Positions 9,266 to 21,277 of a DNA stretch of 64,000 bases are shown piece after piece. The stretch is from positions 35,714 through 99,713 of the forward strand of contig JAGTJL010000046.1 in NCBI GenBank assembly GCA_020746875.1, given 5' to 3'. The notes below the pieces were generated by a model. The model did not search any database and was not told the DNA's origin. It saw nothing but the letters and a program-made list of their open reading frames with translations. This stretch comes from Rhexocercosporidium sp. MPI-PUGE-AT-0058. Taxonomy: Eukaryota > Ascomycota > Leotiomycetes > Helotiales. Every line of letters begins with the position of its first letter. Positions within the stretch are counted from its first letter, which is position 1. The translations under genes were made by a program, and so were the position numbers.

Positions 9266-10549
9266 ATGACACCCATTCGTGTTGCCATAATCGGACTCTC
9301 CGCAAACGCGACTACTGACTGGGCTCAACGTGCGCACCTGCCGTATCTCCTTTCACCGAGAGGAAGAGAACGGTTCCAAATATTCGCGCTTTGCAATTCA
9401 TCCGTGGCAGCCGCAGAGAAATCAATCAAGGTCTTCCAACTGCCTCCAGCGACGCGAGCGTATGGGTCACCAGAAGACCTGGCAGCTGATCCCGACGTGC
9501 AATTGGTCGTTTGCGCGACGCGGGTCGACAAGCACTATGACACGAGCATGCCGAGTGTCAAGGCTGGAAAGGATGTTTTCATCGAATGGCCGCTGGCTGA
9601 AAACGCTGTTCGGACAGATGAGTTGTTGAAGGCAGCTGAAAAGGCAGGCGGTCGGACTATAGTTGGACTACAGGTGTGTGCATCTATCGACCTCGCAGGC
9701 CTCAAGTGACCCCCTCACACAAAGCTGATTTATTTTCCCAAAGGGCTGGTATGTGCCTTCGACTATTAAGCTCAAAGAGCTGATCACTAGTGGGAGACTT
9801 GGAAAAGTTCAGAGCAGTGAGTTTCGTGCTGCCGGATGGACCAACGACCGTGGTTCGCTGTCCCTAGGCCTAGATTATTTTGGGGATCGAAAGGTTGGTG
9901 GAAATCTTATCACTATCGGATTTGGCCACAGTAAGTTGTTTCTTTCCCTGAGGGTTTACTTGCAATGGTACAGCAGGATAACATTTTGCGCTAAGTGTTT
10001 GACTGGGTCCAACACACCTTGGGTGACTTCCAGACTCTTCAATCACATCTGCAGCTTCAGCGACCTAAATTGAAAGTGCAGGATTCTTTCACGGGAAGGA
10101 CTATCAAAACAGTCGAGTCCGATGTGCCAGATCTCATATATATCACCGGAACATTACCAGCAAACGAACACACTTCCAAGGGCGCCATTCTGCATATGAG
10201 ACATCAACGAGCACCGCAATTTTCTGGAGAGCCAGCCTTGGTATGGTCAATCGTGTGCGAGAAGGGAGAGATTCGCCTCACAGCGACCAACAGTGTCATG
10301 CTACAAATCAGCTCTATGGCAGACGTCACTATCGACATCGAAGACTGGGAGAAGGGGACGCTCGAGCGGATTCCAGTTCGATGGACAACTCACCCAGACC
10401 TCCCAGTTGTGTCACGGAGTTTTGTAGATATCTACGAGGGATATGCTTCTGGGGACACTACAAAGTATGCAGACTTCAAGTACGCTCACAAGAGGCACAC
10501 GCAATTTGACGGCTTATTCGCAAGCTTCGATGCATCTCAAGCAGCTTGA
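9266..10549 (+). CDS. Gfo/Idh/MocA-family (Gal80-like) oxidoreductase
   Basis: Three exons (9266-9673, 9744-9930, 9996-10549), introns of 70 and 65 bp, joining to 382 residues with no frame break. The N-terminal Rossmann part begins IRVAIIGLSANATTDWAQRAH and continues with the expected LVVCATRVDKHYD strand; the C-terminal alpha/beta domain starts near GWYVPSTIKLKELI. In active members of the family a Glu-Lys-Pro motif supplies the catalytic Lys. Here residues 107-109 read Glu-Trp-Pro (FIEWPLAEN), so ordinary sugar-dehydrogenase chemistry is doubtful. Fungal proteins of this type are usually annotated as Gal80-like, Gal80 being an NAD(P)-binding transcriptional regulator. It could therefore be a tailoring reductase of unusual mechanism or a ligand-sensing regulator of the cluster; the sequence does not decide. 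Confidence 0.88.
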
Positions 10550-11052
10550 GATGGTCTGCTTAGTTCTCTGTTCGGATTCCACTGCAAGCCTACCGATCCT
10601 TTGCATGTCAGCCTAGAGAACTTCCTGTGGCGATAGCTATGGGGCCTATCCGGGTCAGCATGAGCGCCCTCGCCTTGGCGACATGAGATAGGGCCAGCAG
10701 GAGTTAGCGCTGACAGATAAAACACAATGCAGAATTGAAGATAGCTCTTGTTCCATCGCATGGTGAATTTCACATAGCCCATTTCTTCAAATCCTTCATC
10801 CTCAAAAAAGGGAAAGCCTCAAATTGCCCAAACGTGACGTGATATCATGCCATTATGAGATCATCTCGTAGGCGCGTTTTGCAGCGCAATTAATTGCATG
10901 GTGGGGAGTTTGACTGCCAAAATACTCCGAAGTTGCATCGGAAATCCGACGTACTCTCGGAGTTGAGTGACTGACTGCATTAGCGTAGATCTGAAGGCCT
11001 GTCAGTGGCTTCGGGCCGCGAGCGGGCGGGAGCGGGTCGGTAGATGCGACTC
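10550..11052. other. Intergenic before transposon stack
   Basis: 3' flank of the Gfo/Idh gene, normal composition. No ORF with a recognisable domain. It runs straight into the left end of a MITE that has been split by a hAT element. Confidence 0.45.
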
Positions 11053-11510
11053 CAGGGGGGTGCCACAAGGGTTCGCACGGTCCGTGCTGGCCCGCTCCGC
11101 TCCGCTGAGCCAACCAGTGTGTTAAATGAATAGAATAGAATAGAATAACACGTGATTATTCTATTTTATTCAATAAAAATTAGAGTTATTTTAGTCTATT
11201 CAGCTGATTTTAGGTATTATTCTACTTTAGTTAAATAATGCTGAATAAGTACCTGATTCAGCTAATCATAAGCTTTCGCTTAAATTAAGGTTCAGGAAGT
11301 ACGATAGCCTTACTTAATCTAGAAAGGCTTTAAGCTTAAAGCTTATTAAGCGAACTCAGCGATAAGGAACTTTCGAGAATCATCTCGTAAAATCTGATGC
11401 TTTAAAATCATTATTATTTAATAAATCTAATAGTTACTAATATAAACTTTTAATTACTAATACGCTCGATTATAAATAATATTATAAATTATTATAATTA
11501 ATTCTTTATA

Positions 11511-13111
11511 CGGAGGTCACGGCAAAATGTTATAATAATCCGCTAATAGCTTGGCGATGCCAAAGCACTAAAATCAAGTAATTCTTGGCACTCCTCCCCC
11601 ACTTAATTTATATAGAAAATTAATGCTTTTTAACATTAAATAGTTAGTATATTTTATTTAGGTTTTATTATTTATTCCTTAAGCCTTCTTTATATTTATT
11701 CCCGCTTTTTAAAGCAATTACTTCTTGAATATACTTTAGGATTCTTTTAATCTACCGTTGAATTCGCTCTTAAAAGAGATTTTCTTAATACTTTAATTAA
11801 TTTATTTCTATTTACTTTTATCTTATCGCTACTCCGTACTTTATAATCTTCCTTTTTATTTAAAATTATAAAAGTTCAATTATATTTAAGTCTAAGGAAT
11901 TAATTGGCCAAATTATACGTATAATCTCTTAAAGATTATATACTTGCTATTAATATAAGTAAATATATAAAGAAGCGTTATTTTCTTAAACGATTATATT
12001 AGGACGGTCTTTTTTGCATTCTTTTGCAAAAAGCAAGAGCTTTTCGTAAAGAATTAGTTTTTAATATTTATATTAATTAATGCTTCTTTTAAAGTCCCGG
12101 ATAAGCTTTCTTATAGCTTTCCCTTACTTCTAAAGTAGCTTTTTGCTTAGCATTCTGCGAGCAATCCGTGTACGTTGTATTAAAGTCTCAAGCTCTTAAT
12201 TAAGCTTATACTCCGGCTTAAAGAGCTTATTTTACTTTTTAAGCTAAAGCTCTACTTCTTTTTTCTTTACTTTTATCTTATCTTTTTATATATAATATAG
12301 CCTTTTCTTATTATATAAAAAGCAACCCTAAAATATAAACTACTTAAAACCTTTTTACCGACGGCGAATAATATATAAATTATAAGCTTTAGACTTCTTT
12401 TGCTATACCCGGAGCCTCCCTTATTAACCTCTTATTATTATAGACGTCTTATTAAACTAAATCACTCGTTTCCAGTCTTTAAGAGTCTAATTTACATAAT
12501 CTTTATATTATTAAAGACGTATTGCTTTTGCGATAAGTATTAGACTTAGCTTATAGCTTAGTTTATAATTCTTATATCCGAGTTTATTTAAGATATTTCA
12601 AACTATACGTATAAAGACTTTAAAAAAAGGGTTCTTCTTAATGAAAATATTAGCGATTGCTTAAGTTGAGAGCGTCCGTATTATTAAATTCTTTAAAATA
12701 ATCTTTTCTACTTATTATACTTCTTCTATAGCTTTTATAAGTCTTCCTGACTTTAGAGCATTTATAATATAATAAAATAAAAGTTTTCGGTCTTCTTTTA
12801 GTATATAACCTCTAGAAATAGTAACTCTTCGTAATCGGTAAATAAAAGAAGGAGATATAAAAGTAATTTTATTAATTAAAGCTATAGAAATCCCGATATT
12901 AAGAAGAGTAAGAGCTTAAAGGCGAGTGCCAAGATTATGGTATATTTTGCGTATATTAGAAGTCATTATGGAAGTATTAAATAATATAAATAGCTTTAAA
13001 TTATAGTATGAAAAGTGGGAATTTACATTTCTAGTCATTATGGGAATGCCCCGCAATGTGCCTTGGCGCCAAGGCGTTAGCGTTTATCATAACATTTTGC
13101 CGTGACCTCCG
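11511..13111 (-). mobile_element. Tc1/mariner element nested in the hAT element
   Basis: 1.6-kb element flanked by TA (11,509-11,510 and 13,112-13,113) with long inverted ends of about 60 bases starting CGGAGGTCACGGCAAAATG. The minus strand around 12,300-12,470 reads, allowing RIP-type stops, like the catalytic core of a Tc1 transposase: a WxRVIxxxETSI-like segment followed by RRG, VW and a GCF block. Stops replace expected Gln/Trp codons, so the gene is dead. Together with the outer hAT and the MITE this is a three-layer nest. Confidence 0.85.
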
Positions 13112-13349
13112 TATAAATACTTGATTTCTTGCTAAGAATTACTTTCTTTGTTTTTTAGAAATTGTTTTAATATTATAATAACTATATTTATTCTTATATA
13201 ATTATAATTACTCTTATATTACTTATTATTATTACTCTAACTCCCGAATATATCTCAATTTATTTTAAATATTAAGTAAAATTCAGTTAATTATAAGCTT
13301 GAACCTCTCGATTAATAAGCTACTTTATTTAAATATAAATACTTAAAAA

Positions 13350-15930
13350 ATCACTCGATCTCGCTAAACTTAATCCGGAAAAACTCTTAAATTATCGAAC
13401 TGTTATTATAAAGTGTTTAATAAGAGGTTACGAGTAAATTATATAATTTATCTTTAAATATATATTTTAATTACTAATTAACTATTATAATAAAATTTGG
13501 ATTAATCAAAAAGTTAACGCTCTTATTAGCAATTATTATAATTACTTTCGATATATTTATAAAGCTATTAATATAGAAGCTTTAAAAAACGATATCAATC
13601 TTAGTTATTTTTGTTTTTATTATTTATTATTAAATAATTATTAATTTTAATATTAAGATCTATTATATTAGACTCGGTAGCTGAAAGCTCTAATTAATTA
13701 ATTATACGACAATCTTTTAATAAAAGGAAAAAGTTGACGAATCAGAAGAAAAAGAAATTCAGATTTTTATTATAAGTTACTTTAAGAAATTACTTCTTAA
13801 TTTTATTATTTCGAATAATATATTTTTTCAAGCTGTAACAACGCTTACTTTTCGAAGACTTTTAACGTATTTACATTAGTTAGTAGTTATTATATTTCTA
13901 ATATAAGAATATTAATTAATTTTTTAATATAGTGAAGTACCTTCCTTATATTCACAAGTTCTTACCGACGAACTTATACTTTAATTCAATAATATTAAAA
14001 GTATTATTAAAAGCTTATTAATAACTTAAAAAAGCCCTTAAGAAGGATTTTCTCTTACTTTAGATACTTGGACGGCTATAAATCAGGACTCTTATCTTGG
14101 AATTATTATATAAGTTATTTATTATTATTTTATTTTAATATTATTAATTATTAATTATTAATTAATTTATAATTATTAGATTGACGCTGAGTTTAATATA
14201 AACTCTAAGCTTTTAGTTATACGAGAATTGGCCGAGAAACATTTAGGAGTTTATATGAATAAAGTTTTATTAGAGGCTTTAAAAGACTTCGATATTAAAT
14301 ATAATATTATTAAGTAAGTTTTTGAAGTATTTTATATTTAATATTACGAATAATTAACTAATTATATCTTAGTATAACTCGAGATAACGCTTCTTCAAAT
14401 AATACTCTAATAATAGCTTTTATGAAGTATTACGCTAAAGAGGCTATTAAATTTTAAGGAGATACGCCGTGTATTGCTTACGTGCTTAATTTAGTTGTTT
14501 AAGATATATTAAAAGGTCTTATTAAAAAAGATTATAATACTTCTTATACAAATGATATATATAATGTTGAAAATAACGAAGAAGATCATGAGATAGGTAA
14601 ATAATAAATTCTTTTATATTTTATTAATATTTATTAATATTTTAAAGATTATTTAATTTAGAAAAAAATTCGGAAGATTATAATCGGCATTAAATACGGC
14701 TAAGAGAATAAACGAATATTACAAGCTTAAATTAAAGCTTATAATATCGAAAATCTTAAACTTTCTTAATTCGGTAAGTTAAGTATCTTTTAATACTTAT
14801 ATTTATAAATACTAATTATAATTAAATTAAAAAACAAAATGGTCTTCGATTTATTATATATTAAAAAACTTCTTATACTTTTACGAGCTAATAAAAGCTA
14901 TTATAAATACTTTTACGTCGACTTTTACGAATATCGAAATCACGTGGCTCGAAAACGTCCTAGTTATATTAGATACTTTTATTAAAGTTATAATAAAATT
15001 ATAAGCTGAGAAATATCCGACGATTTATTATATTATATTAGAGGTTTTTCTTATATATATAAAATTAAAGAATTTTAAAGTGAATTTTAAAGTAAGTTTA
15101 TAATATTTATTAATTAATCTTTTATATATTAACTTTTAATAGGATAAATTATTTACTGATGCTATTAATAGTAGTATAGTAAAGCTTCCGAAATATTATC
15201 CTCGAATAGGAGTTTTAGATAATAAAAGTAAAGGCTTTTATATATTTTTAATCCTTGACTTTAGAATTAAAGAAGAAGGCCTTAAAGCTTTAAATCTTTC
15301 TACTGGTTTTATTAGCAATATTAAAACTCGCTTAAAAACCGATTTCGATGTGTAAGTAAAGCCTTTATTTTTATATAAAAAGATATATTTACTAATATTA
15401 TATAGTTATAAGGCAGATTATTTACGAGATAATCTAATTATTAATAATGACGAAGATATTAATTTATGCGATGCCGAAGATATAGACGAGCTAGGTATAT
15501 ATGCTAGCGACGACGACTTAGAAGAAGACGAGATAACAGCTTATTTAAGCGAAAAAAGACTTAGTAAAAACGTTAGTATTATATCTTATTTTTTAAGTTT
15601 AAAAAGCTAATTAATATATAATCAAAAATTAGGCTTTTAAATTACTGGTGACTTAATAAAGAAAAGTATAAAATACTTTCTTAAGTCGTTAGGAAGTATT
15701 TATAGATTCCGGCTAGCTCAGCCGCTAGCGAACGGTTTTTTAGTTAAGAAGCTCAAGCTCTTATAATATTTAAGTTAAGAAATAAACTTAGTAAAAAGAT
15801 TTTCGAAAAGATAATTTGTTTTAAAAGTTAGGGAATATTAAAAGACGAAGAAGGAAAAGAATATAAAGAGTTAATAAAAGCTTTAAATATAAAAGATAAT
15901 CTCTTTTATGTTAAAAAATTTTAGTTAATT
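13350..15930 (+). pseudogene. hAT transposase remnant
   Basis: Plus-strand remnant inside the hAT element. Around 14,055-14,105 one frame reads LTLDTWTAINQDSYLGI, matching the conserved block around the first catalytic Asp of hAT transposases. Around 15,660-15,770 another reads KYLxIPASSAASERFFS, the diagnostic C-terminal dimerisation motif. Stop codons sit where Gln codons are expected, so CAA/CAG to TAA/TAG conversion is the simplest explanation. Not translatable. Confidence 0.88.
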
Positions 15931-16341
15931 AATTAGTTAATTAATTATTTATTTAATAACTTTTATAATTATTTAATTATTCAGTTAATTATTTACTTAA
16001 TTACTTAATTATCTTATTACTTATTATACTTTCTTATAATAATCTTTTATTTAAGCTTTAAGACTTTAAACAAATATTATTATTTTTGTAGTATATCTAA
16101 AAATAAATCTGAATAACTGAATAACTATTTAAATAACTAAAATAATTATTCTATTCAAGTTAATTTTTTATTATTTATATTCTATTCTATTTTAATTAAT
16201 TAAAATAGAATATTAATTAATTAACTTGAATAATCCTTTGACATACTGGAGCCAACCAGAGTTTCTGCTCCGGCCATTTGGGCGATTCTAATTGGATCAG
16301 CCTACACGGACTGTGCGAACTCTTATGGCACCTCACTGTAG

Positions 16342-16482
16342 CTGTAAGATTCCATAAGTTTTCGCACACCCCCTTGTACCCAGCGGCCACTAACATATAT
16401 TAGATGACTGAACGAGTAATATCACCGACTAAGATAAGTGGGTTTTACAAGGGGGGGTACGAGTACTTTTGACATCTTGCTG
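16342..16482 (-). mobile_element. 141-bp Tc1/mariner-type MITE, copy 2 (inverted)
   Basis: Reverse-orientation copy of the MITE at 6625-6765, the same length, followed by TA at 16,483-16,484. It sits two or three bases after the right end of the split MITE, so two related elements lie in tandem. The left end has a CT for CA change in the first bases of its inverted repeat. Confidence 0.85.
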
Positions 16483-17002
16483 TACTTTAGTTCGAATGGG
16501 GTTGGTAGGGAATCCGCTAATACTACCTTCCTGGGGAAGGTGGCCGCTTTATCTTCGTACATCTGCAAAAGTACTGGGATTCGTAATCAAGATACAGAGA
16601 TTCGTGATAGCGAAACTAGAAAGCCACTCTTCTGGCGCCTGCAGAGCACGGCGGGGATAGGCATCGCTAGCTTGTTTACCCCAGTCGATATTGATGCTGT
16701 TGATTTTAGCGGCCCATCTTTGAATTCATGTCAAATCCATCTACTCGATATACTGTCCTTATCTGAGAACTTCACGCTAGCTTCTGACCAGCCCACTCTT
16801 CGTCGTCAAAGTTGAGTGACACTCGAGTATTGTACCGGATCGGCTTCGCTGACTACCAGGCTGCATTTCAAGACACACTTTGGCAGGTTCTCCGCGGTGC
16901 CTCTCAGTATATTCTATACAATATCCCCTTTAAAAAATACGACGTGGTAGAACAAAACTTTTGTGAGACACCTAGCGCCACTCCAGTATTCTTCAAGCAA
17001 TC
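16483..17002. other. Upstream region of the second P450
   Basis: Normal composition. A 125-residue ORF overlaps the MITE and this region but shows no domain. Presumed promoter and 5' leader of the P450 starting at 17,003; no specific site recognised. Confidence 0.45.
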
Positions 17003-18719
17003 ATGTCGTCCTTTAGTGATGTCTACGATGTCAAGCTGTCTGCTGCCGCACCGCTTTTTGTAGTCTTTTCGGTATGGGAATTTCCGACACTTTTGTGAGT
17101 AGCTTTTAACGAATGGGTGGTACAGTTCATCGTCTACTCTGTGGGTTGGATTATCTATACCTTCTGGTTCCATCCGCTGGCGAAATATCCTGGGCCTCGA
17201 TTTGCAGCTATTTCAAATGTAAGACATAGCCCAGCATTCTAATGACCGAGTCTCTACACTCGTCAGATCGTATGTTAATACCCGGCAGTTCTGGTATGCC
17301 TGGGCTTGGACGAGTGGACGATGGCCGGCAATTCTGGAACGTACTCATGCTCAATATGGTGGGCAATAATTCTACCCGACCTAGTTCTGCTCAGAGAGAG
17401 ACTAACACCCCCAGGGGACATTGTTCGAACGGCTCCGAATGACCTGTCATTCAGATCACCACAAGCATTCCGAGATATCTATGCGCAGCCCACCAAAGGA
17501 CGTAAGTTGTTTCCCAAGACGAAATATTTCTGGAAAACCATCGATACGCCCGGCCAGACCCATATCATGGACGTTGACGCAGCTCAAAAATCTCGTGATC
17601 TGTTGACTCCCGGCTTCAGCCCCCGAGCTCTGCACAATCAGGAAAGCGTCATCCATCAGTACGCGGATATGTTTGTGGAAACCATCAAAAATCTACGTGG
17701 CAAGGGACGAGGCGCGGTTGACGTGACGGATGCTTTTAATTGGGTTACTTTTGATATTCTTGGTTGGTTCTCTATAATTTCCGCTTCTATGAGAAACAAG
17801 ACTAAATCACTCCACTCCAGGTGAACTTGCATTCGGCGAGTCATTCGACGCCGTAAAGAACGCCAAGACGCATTTCTGGACCTCCGTGATCATCAAGGCC
17901 AATTTCATCCAAATCCTCCCCGGCCTCTTCGAGCGTCTTCCGATCCTCAAGCTCCTCGGTCCCTTCATGATGTCCAAGAATGACGCTGGCATCTACGCCA
18001 TGCACCGCTCCCTCACCATGGAGAAGATCCAAAAACGAAAAGCCATCACGGATCTCGCGCGCGAGGATTTCTTCTCGCACGTCCTCAAAGGCGAGTTCAG
18101 CGACGCCGAGCTTGCCTCGCACGCCAGCGTCTTCATGGTCGCTGGCGCAACAACCACTGCCCTCACACTAGCAGCGACCACGACTCTGCTGGCCCAAAAC
18201 CCGCACTGCTTCGACAAGCTGAAGAGCGAGATCCGCTCCTCGTTCAAAGACAGCTCCGAAATCGACGGCGAGGCCACAGCGCGGCTCCCCTATCTAAAGG
18301 CAGTGCTTGAAGAAGGTCTGCGCATGCTTCCTCCAATCCCGTGGGGACCACCTCGCGAATCGCCCGGCGAGACCGTCGACGGGCAGTTCATCCCCGCGGG
18401 AGTGCTGGTGTCTGCGGACGTGCGGCTGCTTGCGCAGGATCCGCGCAACTTCTCGGAACCGAGGGCTTTCAAGCCCGAGAGGTGGATGGAGGAGAAGCAT
18501 GATCGGAGGCTTGTCAATTTGGCGTTTGTGCCTGGCGTGAGGGGCTGTTTTGGCATCAACATGGCGCAGTTGGAGATGCGGATTGTGTTGGCGAAGTTGG
18601 TGTTTGCGTTTGATTGGGAGCTGGAGGACCCGTGTGTTAATCTTGAACGGCAGAGCACACTATATGTGTTGTGGGAGTTACCGAAGCTTAATGTTCGGTT
18701 TTCTCTTCGCAACTTTTGA
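17003..18719 (+). CDS. Cytochrome P450 (second)
   Basis: Five exons (17003-17071, 17126-17218, 17289-17358, 17415-17762, 17821-18719), introns of 54, 70, 56 and 58 bp, joining to 492 residues without a frame break. The third exon uses the GGCAG acceptor at 17,288; the nearer CAG at 17,266 would shift frame. An N-terminal membrane helix (FIVYSVGWIIYTFWF) is followed by YPGPRFAA, the I-helix AGATTTALT, ExxR as EEGLR, and the heme loop FVPGVRGCFGIN with the ligand Cys near 436. The layout fits the large microsomal P450 group that includes fungal toxin and benzoate hydroxylases (CYP58/CYP65-like); no closer family is claimed. It would act on the ER surface with NADPH-P450 reductase and possibly the cytochrome b5 encoded at 22.4 kb. 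GC content in the last exon is clearly higher than in the first P450. Confidence 0.92.
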
Positions 18720-19383
18720 GCGCAATCTGCCTGAGCCGCATGGGAAACTTTGCTCTCGTTACTATCGCGATATTGGGGAGAGATTTGGGCAAGATCTGGG
18801 TACACTGGCTTAGTTCATTAAATACCCTTTTGGATGAAATCCGATTAAGTTGTCAAATTTGATTAAATTGAGTGCAGCGTGAGATTTTATGTCCAATTAC
18901 CTAGATTTCAATCATGTAACCTCCCCAAACTCGTATGATACACTTGTGAAGATTTGAAAGAGCGAGGATACAAAGTCCCTTATCCGAGCCACTGTAATGG
19001 AAAACTTCTTACACTTGATCGTATCGCTACATCGTTGTTTTTAATGCACTGTTCCTCATTGTATCTTGATAATGGATCATTTGTTGCTTAGCAATGCATC
19101 GTGGACGCAGTGAACTCGGTTCCATGCCTGCCCAGACCTAGCCAACTTTGAGCAGATTTGGGACTTGTTATTTGTATCATCGACAAGTGCCAAAAATATG
19201 AGGTCTAAAAAAATCTGATGATGCATGCGTACGAGCAATTCTACAATCATGTAGAAATAACCATCCCAATTTCATCTTTCAAAAAGACTACAAAATACCT
19301 CAAACGAGCCGTACTCCCAGTAATCTAACCTGTCTGTCTATATCTGTCCCAAAGCTCTAAAATAATCCTTGGTTGAAAACATT
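18720..19383. other. Convergent 3' flank, no gene
   Basis: Lies between two genes transcribed toward each other (P450 and transcription factor). No ORF with domains and no repeat recognised. Confidence 0.5.
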
Positions 19384-21277
19384 CTAGGTGATAAGCCCTC
19401 CAGACCTATTTATTGCTATACAGCTCAAAACCAATCTCGTCAGCTCCGGCAGATCCTCAAATCTCTGCACCGCTCCATCGAAGTAGACACCGTCATCACC
19501 ACTGTGATACTGCTCGAGGAGCGCGGACACTGTGGGTCGATCGCACGTGCTATAGCCGGCAGTCTTCTTTGCCTTCTTCCATTCCTGCTCGTTGATGGCT
19601 TCCCATACTATATCAGGGGCGGGAATCCATAGCGAATCAATGAGGGCATCATCTAGTGGCTCGTAGAAGAATTTGTTGTGCGTTTCGAAGCAGATGCCTA
19701 GAAGATTGCTGACGTGGACTACTAGAAGGGTTCGACGCAGGGTCTCGGCTTCGCACCATTCTTTCCAGTTTTCTTGGTTCGCTGAAAGAGAGCCATGTTG
19801 TCGGACGTACTCCTGGGTTGTCCAACGCACAATCTTATCAAATGTACTAATTAGAGTCTGGTAAAAATTCATGGAGGTATTGCACACCTTCAGGAAGAAA
19901 GAATGATTCATTTCTGCTTCTTTGATTTGGCGGCGTGCAATATAACACTCCGAGAAGAGTAGACCTAGTAGCTGGTATATGTGCACTGCGTGGATGGCTG
20001 CGAGCCTACTGGTCAGGGATTTCGTGGAATGCTATTCATAGAGGTCAACGCAAGAGGGGGTAACACAGAGAACAAGCTTACAAAACCAGCCACAAGAGCG
20101 TCTCGCTGTTGACTTATCATGTTGCCCACAAACCCAGCGCTTTTCTCTGTTACGGTTTTCATGGCACCCACACAGCATAAAGCAACAGCTACCCATTCAT
20201 CCAAGCCACCCTCTGAGCAACGATACAAAGTATGATGCAGAAAGGGGGGGTTATAGTCTTTCTGGAGCATGTTGATTGGATACGAACGTAAGCTATCCAG
20301 CATTTCCTTGGTACCCATGAACTTCGGGGCCGGATTCTCTGTCGACCCGTATCCTTGCCCCGAATACGAATGGGAATTTTGGGTATCTCTGTCAACGACT
20401 TGGGGAGCAGCGACCAGACTGCCACTCCGGTGGACGTCATCTAACCACTCGACCGTCTGGTCTAAGTGGAGCGGATCTGGGCTAGTCTGGGCCGTGTCGC
20501 GGCTGGACGCTTGGGGATACTCGACAGCTTGAGACATCTGTGCACTGGTGGCAGTCGTCGGGTCGCTGGAGATGGATGACCTAGTCGACTGGTCTTCAAA
20601 CACGACAGCTGGGGCGGCAGTATTGTTCCCGATCGCCCATAAGTGCCGGACATCAATCTGGCTGCTGACACTGGGGGGGATGGGCCATGAGGAACCGAAG
20701 AGATCGTGGTAGTCGTCGAAATCACACGAATTGTCCCCGCTGGTGGTTAGGCTATGCGTCAACAGGGTCTCGGGATGCAACGAGGTGCTCGTGACCAGCG
20801 TTCCTGATGCAGCGTCATCTAACATGGCCTGGGGGAAGAGATATAAATCGATAGTCCCCGAGTCGTCGTTGTTGGCGGCGGCGGCGGTGGACGACTTGGT
20901 GGGATAGATGCAGGGCGCGGGGGGACGACGAGTACAGCATCTCCAGCAAGCGGGTTGGGAGAGGTCGCATTTGAGTTTCGAGGCGACACAGCGGGCACAT
21001 GATTTCTGCCTCGAGGAGCGAGGCTGACCGATCCGGGCGATGCAGCGGCGCTGGTGTCGGTCGCGGAGGTCTTCTTTAAGAGACAAAGAGCATGAGGGTT
21101 AGCAGAACAGAATAGAGTAATAGAATAGAGTAATAGAATAGAGTAATAGAATAGAATAGAGTAGAGTAATAGAATAGAATAGAGTAGAGTAACATAAGAG
21201 GAAAGGATCAGCTTACTACGAGTGAAGGCTTTGCAGCAGACACCACAGGTCTCCTGGATGTCGTCGGGCGAGGCCAT
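19384..21277 (-). CDS. Transcription factor with C2H2-like and Zn2Cys6 zinc fingers
   Basis: Three exons (21277-21217, 21073-20082, 20031-19384), introns of 143 and 50 bp, joining to 566 residues. Splicing the short first exon restores a C2H2-like finger (Cys11, Cys14, His27, Cys31; CGVCCKAFTR then KDLRDRHQRRC). A Zn2Cys6 binuclear cluster follows from Cys46 (CARCVASKLKCDLSQPACWR, six Cys with spacing 2-6-6-2-8). This tandem architecture is known among fungal cluster regulators. The middle is rich in Ser, Thr and Pro and low in conservation; the C-terminal half looks like the fungal-specific helical domain (LRRTLLVVHVSNLLGICFE). It is the obvious candidate pathway activator. Without the first exon the C2H2-like half is lost, which automated models starting at the second exon would miss. 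Confidence 0.85.
21107..21193 (-). repeat. AGAATAGAGTA microsatellite in intron 1 of the regulator
   Basis: Tandem, slightly imperfect repeat of GAATAGAGTAAT-type units filling over half of the 143-bp first intron of the transcription factor gene. Length changes here could affect splicing that joins the two zinc fingers (inference). Confidence 0.85.

Larger units (their letters stand above)
11115..16248 (+). mobile_element. hAT-superfamily DNA transposon, RIP-degraded
   Basis: 5.1-kb element bounded by a perfect 8-bp target-site duplication GAGCCAAC (11,107-11,114 and 16,249-16,256), the length typical of hAT elements. Short terminal inverted repeats: left CAGTGTGTTAAATGAATA, right (reversed) CAGTATGTCAAAGGATTA. 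The interior is AT-rich with stops in all frames. Fragments of a hAT transposase are readable on the plus strand. About 1.6 kb of the length is a separate Tc1/mariner element inserted at 11,511-13,111. The perfect duplication argues that insertion is not very old, or that RIP spares short unique flanks. Confidence 0.93.
11053..16338. mobile_element. Tc1/mariner-type MITE split by a hAT insertion
   Basis: The left fragment 11,053-11,114 begins CAGGGGGGTGCCACAAGGG. The right fragment 16,257-16,338, read backwards, begins CAGTGAGGTGCCATAAGAG and is followed by TA. Removing the hAT element and one copy of its target duplication would leave about 136 bases with matching inverted ends, close to the size of the neighbouring 141-bp MITEs, whose ends it resembles (GGTGCCA core). 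It is a related but distinct family, since its subterminal TCGCACGGTCCGTG block is not in the other two. Confidence 0.75.

Noticed and set aside
17219..17266. Frameshift in the second P450 after PGPRFAAISN
   Set aside because: Using the CAG at 17,266 gives a shift and stop, but the next acceptor at 17,288 restores a clean frame with family-like FWYAWAWTSGRW, so no lesion is needed.
20189..20725. ORFs overlapping the transcription factor in other frames
   Set aside because: Shadows of a Ser/Thr/Pro-rich coding region; no independent support.
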